Positions 56,852 through 64,000 of a stretch of 64,000 nt of DNA are shown here, piece by piece. Every line of letters begins with the position of its first letter. The stretch's first letter is position 1. The position numbers were made by a program, and so were the translations under genes. Below the pieces are notes generated by a model. It did not search any database and was not told where the DNA came from. It saw only the letters and a list, made by a program, of their open reading frames with translations. This stretch comes from Cycas panzhihuaensis (taxonomy: Eukaryota; Cycadophyta), in the NCBI GenBank assembly GCA_023213395.1, contig CM041465.1, positions 224,199,741 through 224,263,740 of the forward strand. Reading direction: 5' to 3'.

Positions 56852-57914
56852 TGTTAGAGATTAACCCATCTCTTTTTATGTGTACAGCAGATCATCTTTA
56901 TGATTAATAGAGAGCTCATTAGCCAAGGCATACTAAAGCTCATAAATAGCATGGATGATACCACCTAGGTTATCTTAATGTGATTTGGCCTTTACATGAT
57001 TTATTAGACATTATAATATATTTTATCGCACACTTTTTTATTGACTTATTTAGTTGTTAGGATAAGAAGAGGCACCTCTTTTACCTTCCCTTGTGTAAAG
57101 ATATTTGGATTACTACATGGGATATTCTATACATCTCAGGCATTTCATATACTAATCACCCTTTATTTTGGAGATATTAAATAAGACTTAGCAAGCAAAA
57201 AGTGCCCTCTTCAATAAAGGGGATGCTTGGCAATATCAGGGTCTTAGGATTTCTACCTATTTGAGCTCTCTAGACATTCTACCAATATAAAAGTTGATAA
57301 CAATTACCCTCTCATTTAAGATTACCTATTGGTAAAGTTATTTACTAATCCTTAGGGGTTGAATAGATGTTGTAGTCTATTAAGAGGCTAGGGAGAGATT
57401 TAACTAAGCTTCCCTAATTATTTCTAATATAAAACATCTATTAGATAAGATTCAAGTTTTAGAGAAGGGTGGTTTTTCTTATTATTCTATCCTTTAATCG
57501 TAGTTTTTCGACCACTTCTTAAGTATCCTACCTTCAAAATGGTGTAGTAGCACTTAATATAAATTGTTAGAAAACCTCCTTATGTGGTATTCATACTTCA
57601 AGGATGAAGTACATTAAGGAGAGGATAATTATTATAAAATAATTTATAAAGTTAATACTTTTTAGAGAGAGAATAGAAAGTTTGATTTTCAAAGTTATAA
57701 TACCCACCCTATGGCTATAAATAAGGGTCAATACTTATTTATTATCATAATTATTTTTATTCTTATGATGAAGGAATTTCCATTTGTTATTTTTATTCCT
57801 TTACCTTTATTGGATTAATCTGTTATATTATTATCTATTTGATTATTATAAATTTAATCTAATAAAATACTTACCTACTAATCATATTCTATTATTTATT
57901 ATTTAAGCTAATCA
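56852..57914 (+). repeat. Long LTR X, copy 2
   Basis: About 1063 bp, TGTTAGAGATT...GCTAATCA, homologous end to end with 15680-16754, including the TATA box (ctataaata, 57714-57722). No PBS follows and no clear 5-bp duplication is found, so it may be a solo LTR with eroded ends or one end of a truncated element. Confidence 0.65.
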
Positions 57915-60500
57915 CTATTTAGTCTATTCAATTTAAGTTACTTTAGTACTTTTTATTAGTATGTGCTAACATTTTCTTATTATTTTGATAAGTGGGTGTG
58001 TATGTGTGTTATTAGCCTATGATAATTATGACCATGGTGAGTAGCTTCAAAAGGTTCTCCACTAAGTTTAATGAATTGTAGAAAGGCCTTTGAGTACCTT
58101 TATAGACACTTCTCACATTTTCTTTGACCCCATTTATAATGATTCCACACTTTTCTTACTCTTTTGTGTGTTTTTATTATTAAAACTATCAGTTTTGCAT
58201 GCATTTTCCCCTATCCCACTATAATAGATGCTTATCTAGCTTTGATTTTAAAGCATCCCATGTTTAAACTTATATATCTTGCTATTTATTATACTTCTAG
58301 TAGAGCTCATGGTACCACAAAATTTACCATGATACCACAAAAGCAAACTTTATGGTATTGTTACAAATTTTATGGGATGATAATATATAAAACAAAAAAA
58401 AAAAAAAAAGTATATATTTCAAGGTGTAATTAATATGATCAATTATATTTTTAACCTAAATAATCTCAAAAATCTTAGGGAAAGCTACACTTTCCTTCGC
58501 AAATATGCTAGTCTTTAATGCTTTATCCATTTTCAATACACTAAATCCATGGGTAATTTACCCATGGATTTGGCCCATGGTCTGATCTAAAATATGGACC
58601 TAATACCATTAACCCAGTAGCACTCTACATCCCTAAATACCCTCCTATTTTTATATGGGAGGGAGGTAAAAAAATATAGTGCTATACTAGCATAATATTA
58701 CTAAATTTTTTATAGCTTCTTATGCTCTTTCACTTGCTCATTGGCTTCCCTTTTGGTATGGAAATCAGAAATAACTTAGAGTTGAAAAGGCTTGGATTTA
58801 TAAACATGCCAAAAGCATCTCTTGCCAACCAAGAATTAAAGTAAAACCTACTACACAATTTGTATTTTGTATCATTTTCATTTGTGTTTGGTTTACAATT
58901 TGTCAATATCTTTTACGTCATGTTTAAATGCTTATTTTTTCATTCTTATACATTGTATGTTTCATTTATCCATGTGAAAGTGTCTTGCAAGAGGAGAGAA
59001 GCCTAAATATTAGCATCTAAGCTTTAAATTTGGTGGTAACCCTACCATTTTTTAGCCTTCCATTTCTCATTTCAAAATATTGTTGATTTTAGCTTATAGA
59101 TCTCATTGGTTATATTGAATATTAGAAATATTTGCTTTCCATTATATGTATTAATTATCATATGGAGAAGAATTATAAGGTGTTTTATGTAGGTTGGAAT
59201 TGATGCAAAAGTTTATGCAATAACACCCTTCTCTCATTTTTTTTCCCACCAATTAAAAGTGTCTATTGCTTAGCCAAAATGCTACTTGAATTATCTCAAC
59301 ACCATCAAAAGGTATGATTTCATGATGTATGTTTTAAATCCTTTTTTTATTTTATTTTGGACATTAGTGAAAAAAAAATCATCATAAGTCAATCCAGAAA
59401 AAAAATTGCTACCAAAGTTTCTTTAGGAAATTCATTTATAAGCATATATTCCTAATGTAGTTTATTACCCTTAGCAGATCTAGCTTTATGAAGAACTTTA
59501 AAATTATGGAAGTAGTCTTGACTCCTTCAAACCTCCCACTTTGGTTGGTCCTTTCCTTCTTATTCTAGATGGAGTCTATCACTTAAGAATATTTTAAACT
59601 CAAGGTTAAGGCAAGTCAATCTAGGTTTTAGGAGATCTAGTTATGTTAGATAGGCATATAAAAGTGATTATAATTTAAGCACATGTGCCCCAATAATATC
59701 CTCAGACTTTAAGGGCCTTTTTAAGTGTTGTTTAGTCCTTTTAAAGACACTAGCTAGATAGACATATTGATATTAGCTCGGCATTATCAATTGGTTAGCA
59801 ATTTACTCTTTTGTTATTTTCATACATCACTTCTTCATTTACTTACTTGCATTATTTATTCTGATTAGATAGACATTTTCATGCTTTCTTTTTAGGTTAT
59901 TCTTATTTTTCCCTTTAAGCATGTCACATACACATGTATGTTATCTTCTTTAACCTAGAAATTAATAGCATCTTATCCCCACACTCATGTCTACAAAATA
60001 CATAAACACCTTACAAGAGACATAAGCTTATTCCCTTCTCGATTCAAACCCCCTTCACCCTTCATGTTTGCAATTGGGTCACAACATTTGGATTCCCCTT
60101 CTATGAACTATACTTCACTAGGGATTCACCATTAAGGTTTAGCATCTCATTACTAATCACTTCTTCATTTTAAGGCATGACTCTTGTAATCTACAGTCTA
60201 CTTATGTGAGCATTATTCACCTCTTTTCCATAGATTTAGAGTCTAATTATATTGATATTTAGATCAAGCCTAATTCTTTACCATTTTGTATACCTTAATG
60301 GTAGAGTAACCTTATCCATCCTATGTCACTGATCCTCTTTATATACCATAATCAGTTCGCAAACTTCCCTATCCAACCCAACTATTTTATACATATCGAT
60401 AGGGGAAACACCCTATCATGGCTAATTACACAACCTATTTTTTACGAAGAAGAAGAAAATAAAGAGGAAAGCTTAGGCTTTTTATTCTAAGATAAAGGGC
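57915..60500. other. AT-rich sequence without recognised gene
   Basis: Contains an A-run at 58391-58409 and a 29-bp near-perfect palindrome at 58543-58571. The open frame at 58164-58433 ends in the A-run and has no domain. Nothing else identified. Confidence 0.5.
58543..58571. repeat. 14-bp perfect inverted repeat
   Basis: Arms aaatccatgggtaa and the exact complement around a single T. A third ccatgg follows at 58574-58580. Confidence 0.95.
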
Positions 60501-60540
60501 CCAAGTTTAAATAAGACCCTACTTTTCTTTAGTCGAGTAT

Positions 60541-60961
60541 AACCTAGTCTATACCCATTGGTGTGAAGCACTATATATACATTAATGTCCCTAAGTTTAC
60601 CATCAAAGATGTTCTTGTGTGATGGTTGGGTATCATCAATTATATTTAGAATACAAGTAATCCCATCATTATTGCAAATAGTTTTGATATCGATCCTTTT
60701 GCATTGGGTAATAAACCTATTATGGATGATCCCCCTTTTGATTCCTTAAAAGAGGTCTTTGACCCTCCTTTTCTTCCCAAATAATTTGCACATCCACTCA
60801 AGTGTCCTTTCTAAGATATTGAACTCCCATACTGGGATGATTCTTTGAAAGGATCCTCAAAAATAATAAACTCAAGTCATGACGACAGTCTTAATACCCT
60901 TCCCATACCCCAAGACAAAGACAAATTAGTCCTAGAAGATAGTTACCCTAAAAATAATTAA
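60541..60961 (+). pseudogene. Unidentified coding relic
   Basis: One frame (60554 to the TAA at 60959-60961) reads as protein-like sequence with only four internal stops in about 135 codons, few for such AT-rich DNA. It includes HYIYINVPKFTIKDVLV, DIDPFALGNKP, DDPPFDSLKEVFDPPFLPK, DIELPYWDDSLKGSS and LPIPQDKDKLVLEDSYPKN. The composition is acidic and Pro-rich. I do not recognise the family; it could be an unusual retroelement ORF or a host gene fragment. Confidence 0.35.
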
Positions 60962-61049
60962 GTGATAACCTTGTATCTAGTTGGTATAATAAATTACCTA
61001 TTTCTATTTTATTAGACCTACTAGTAGGTGCACCCCTTTATGGTGGTGT

Positions 61050-61700
61050 CTCCTGAGTGGTAATGTCACATCCCAATGAGGCACTACCTCAACACTCAGT
61101 AAGCACAACCCAAAAATCCTCTCTAAGTATTCAATCACTCATAAGGTTAAACAATGGTAATATCACTTCAAACAATGAAGCACCACTTCAATGTTTAGTT
61201 GGGACAATCCCCTAGCCAATCTTATCTCACTTTGAGACACTACCTTATCACATAATAGAAACAACCCATAAATTTTCTCCTAGTGTTCAATCATTAACAA
61301 GGTTAAATTATGGTTATCTCCCTTAAGAAATAATACCACATCCCTATAAGGCATCGCCTCATTATTTGGCAGAAATAGCCTAATTTTTTTCTTTGAGAAT
61401 TTAATCATTAATGAGGTTAAACTATAGTGATCTCCCCCAAGTGACAATGTTGCACCCCTATAAGGCATCACCTCATCATTTAGTAGAAACAACCTAAATT
61501 TTTCCTTTGAGCATTCAATCACTTATAAGGTTAAACTATAGTTAGTCCATTTTAAATAGAAGCTTCTTAGAGGGTAACACCCTCCTAGGAGAAAATTATT
61601 TTGAAAACCATAAGGCACTACCTCAACACTTAATAGAAATTACCTAAAATTTTCCTCTGAACTATCAACCACTAAGGAGGTTAAACTATGATGATCCCAT
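61050..61700 (-). repeat. 114-bp tandem repeat array
   Basis: Equivalent points lie at 61132, 61288, 61402, 61516 and 61666, giving spacings of 156, 114, 114 and 150. The two 114-bp units are exactly 38 codons and stay open on the minus strand (61280-61522), each reading MI-x-S-K-K-RLFL-N-E-MPYR-L-GD-LT-L. The longer units carry insertions of about 36-42 bp. Confidence 0.8.
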
Positions 61701-61866
61701 CTTTGATATAACTATATAATATACTGAATTATTTGAAGAGTTCCATCATGTGCTAAAACTTCATAAAAATTTATTACTAAGAAACTTAAATCATAGTAGT
61801 CTTACCTACAATAAAGAGTATAACCTATCCTTCTCCTAGGTCATGTACCTATAGGCACTGAGATCC

Positions 61867-62025
61867 AAAATGAGGCTAAACTATAACATGCTTTAAAATA
61901 AACTTAAACTATTTTCACTTCAAAATGAGCTTAAATTCCTTCTACTCCAAAATGAGCTTATACTACTTTTGCCCCAAAATAAGCTTAAACTACCCCATTC
62001 TCTAAAATAAGTGTAAACTATAATA
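61867..62025 (+). repeat. 27-28 bp tandem repeat, six units
   Basis: Units start near 61867, 61895, 61922, 61949, 61976 and 62004. Each reads aaaatgagcttaaacta plus a C/T-rich spacer. Confidence 0.85.
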
Positions 62026-62039
62026 CACTCAACTATGAG

Positions 62040-63459
62040 TATATACTAGGCTATGGCTCCAAAAAAAAAGCCAAATTCATCTACACTTTATCAAGACCCC
62101 CTTAAAAAAAAAAAAAAAAACCTTAAAATTGATCATTGAAGAGATAAAACTATGATGATCTATATCCCACCTTGAGAAGGCCTATCCCAGCATATCAACT
62201 TTTTGTATCTATTAAGGCACCTTGTGCTTTATCATGAGTAAAACTTTCCCCTTTAGGCAACACCCATGGGGGCATTACACTCTTTTATGAGTATAAACTA
62301 GCATCGAACTTCATCACAAGTATAAACTATCACTTATGGATATCATCTTAAAAATTTATTAAAAAATAAATAAATTTGAAAACCAAAAAATATATATGTA
62401 TAATATGCTTCCCTATAGTAGTTTCACTTGATCCCTATTACAACAAACAATCTAGCTTACTATGGTAGCCTTTCTGAAGGCCCCTTCTTTGTTAATTTTT
62501 TAAATAAAAAGTAATTAGAGATAGCTCATACGAACTACCTAATTTTGAGGATTCTATGTGGCCTTATTTTATTAAACAATATTATTACTTATTAGTTAAT
62601 CTAGTCCTTTATATGTTAGTTCATCATCATGACCTCTTTCATACTAAAAAATAAATACAGAAGAAAAATAAAAGTGTATATATACACCAAAAATATATAT
62701 GTAAAATTTGTGTATAGATCCCTCATCACCTTCTTGGCACTTGGAGTAAGTCATGTGTCAATTCATTCCTACTTATAATATGTAGTTTAGGTAAAGTTAT
62801 GTGGGACATTTAAGACCTTCTGATCTAATTATTTAGGTTCATTAAGGCCTTAATTGTGATCAAAACCTACTCAACACTATAGGAAATAAAATGAATATTA
62901 GAAATTTGTCATGATTATGACACTGAGCCACTTATGGAATCCATTTCTAACTATGTACACAATTAATGTTAAGTCCATAGGACTTGAAACTTAACTATAT
63001 TAATTAATTTTTATCTTATTTTATATATCCTTGAGCTCTCTTTAAGTTACTCTTACATTTCCCATGGTATTAATCATCTGTGCTAAAGGAGAAAGATGTG
63101 GGAACCTTGGCCCTTATACTATAGCCTAAACCATTTGAGATTAAGTATCTCATATCTTAACCCACACTAGAACCTATTAGCCTAAAGCAACTAATAATAT
63201 CACTGAGAACATTATTATCATTAAAGCCTTGAAGCCTTTACTAATGCACTCTAACTCTATAATGATCCTTTCTTATTATTGTCTAAATTTTAGCTAGTTG
63301 TTTACTAGCTCACCCAAGCCTACAAAGTTTATTGCCCTCAACTATGTGTTGTTGTCAACTAAGCTAGGTCATTATTATCTCAGTTTTCAACTATCATAAT
63401 CCATCATATTCCATGAGAATATAACGTTAAGATAGGTCAGTGAAGTAGGGGTACCAAGC
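62040..63459. other. AT-rich sequence without recognised gene
   Basis: Holds an A-run near 62104-62120 and short tatatatg runs. No protein domain, RNA gene or LTR seen. Confidence 0.5.
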
Positions 63460-64000
63460 CATATGTTTATACATGGGGGCTTCAAAGAACCCATTGTTGG
63501 ATGGAGTGTGGAAGACGGGATTAATACCCAAAGTTGCGGTCTTTTAGTGGCTTTGCTTGGAGAACAAGATTTTGATAGTAGATAACCTCTATAAGAGGGG
63601 TTTCGCTATGCTAAATAGGTGTGTGTTGTATAAGAAGGGTGAGGAAATGTTGGACCATATTAGCCTTCATTTCTCCTATTCTAGAAAAGTTTGATCTCTT
63701 ATTTGGTCCTAATTCATGATAAAATGGGTAGTCCCTAAGACTCTTAAAGATCAATTGCTAATGTGGAAATATAACTTTAGGAGTAAGACATTGGGTTTTC
63801 TTTGGAAAATCACCCTGCCAATGGTGTTGTAGAATCTCCGAAAGGAATGAAATAGAAGGATCTTCCAGGAGAAGGAAATAGATGAGTTTAAGCTTCACAT
63901 AGTGATTTATGTAGCAATCACAAAATCGATTAAAATCATAGATGAGAAAAGCATTTCCAAATTTGAGGGCAACATCATTAATGGGTGGGGTATAGGAAGA
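63460..64000 (+). pseudogene. LINE 3' end with zf-RVT-like domain, runs off the window
   Basis: Frames give LINE C-terminal features: KVAVF*WLCLENKILIVDNL followed by YKRGFAMLNRCVLYKKGEEM, LDHISLHFSYSRKV*SLIW, and later LRKE*NRRIFQEKE. This is the W-x-A-W...L.RRG...C.LC...E..DHL..HC...W pattern of the zf-RVT region after the RT of plant L1-like elements. The second Cys of CxLC is Tyr. Stops are TAG at Trp or Gln positions. The relation to the LINE at 4600-6060 is unknown. Confidence 0.75.

Noticed and set aside
57958-58100. Possible old Tat LTR fragment (gcctatgataattatgacc resembles the Tat LTR near 39795-39815)
   Set aside because: Similarity is limited to about 20 bases and does not extend convincingly on either side.
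61050-62025. CRISPR-like repeat-spacer structure
   Set aside because: Units are contiguous and diverged without unique spacers, no cas genes, and the DNA is a plant nuclear genome.

Overview
This is nuclear DNA of a flowering plant, and nearly all of it is transposon sequence. I found no intact host gene, no rRNA or tRNA gene and no CRISPR array. The evidence is layered Ty1/copia and Ty3/gypsy (chromovirus and Tat) remains, L1-type LINE fragments, primer-binding sites matching plant initiator-Met tRNA, target-site duplications and plant-type microsatellites. The sequence does not let me name the species. Most of the window is very AT-rich with decayed reading frames; 39.6-56.2 kb is clearly more GC-rich and younger.

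Layout. 0.2-1.8 kb: chromovirus integrase, chromodomain and 3' LTR. 3.5-4.55 kb: LTR family Y. 4.6-6.1 kb: LINE reverse transcriptase. 8.6-8.9 kb: a 32-33 bp minisatellite. 9.5-10.0 kb: degenerate repeats. 10.97-15.67 kb: truncated copia element E1 (minus). 15.68-16.75 kb: long LTR X1. 17.6-18.55 kb: second Y copy and a large microsatellite. 18.86-20.87 kb: a 2-kb gag-only LTR element (TR-GAG copy 1). 21.13-27.13 kb: full-length copia E2 (minus), holding a solo LTR of its own family. 28.44-56.84 kb: one old copia (E4, plus) split by four later insertions: TR-GAG copy 2, a 588-bp solo-LTR-like insert, LTR element E5, and a 16.5-kb Tat-type gypsy. 56.85-57.91 kb: LTR X2. 60.5-62.0 kb: an unidentified coding relic, a 114-bp repeat and a 27-bp repeat. 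63.46-64.0 kb: the 3' end of a LINE.

The centrepiece is the Tat element (39646-56171, TSD gacat, 2.5-kb LTRs). Besides gag-PR-RT-RNase H-integrase it carries, downstream of the integrase, a second archaeal-type RNase H ORF on the plus strand and a divergent minus-strand gene. The minus gene looks like a plant mobile domain protein with a coiled-coil tail and a clean 111-bp GT-AG intron. A palindromic TATA-like motif and three strong hairpins lie in its leader region. Gag-pol carries several stops and frameshifts, so the copy is probably not autonomous, but the extra RNase H keeps its D-E-D-D residues.

Decay has a consistent flavour. Premature stops are mostly TAG where Gln (CAG) or Trp (TGG) is expected, or TGA where Arg (CGA) is expected, as deamination of methylated CHG and CG sites would produce.
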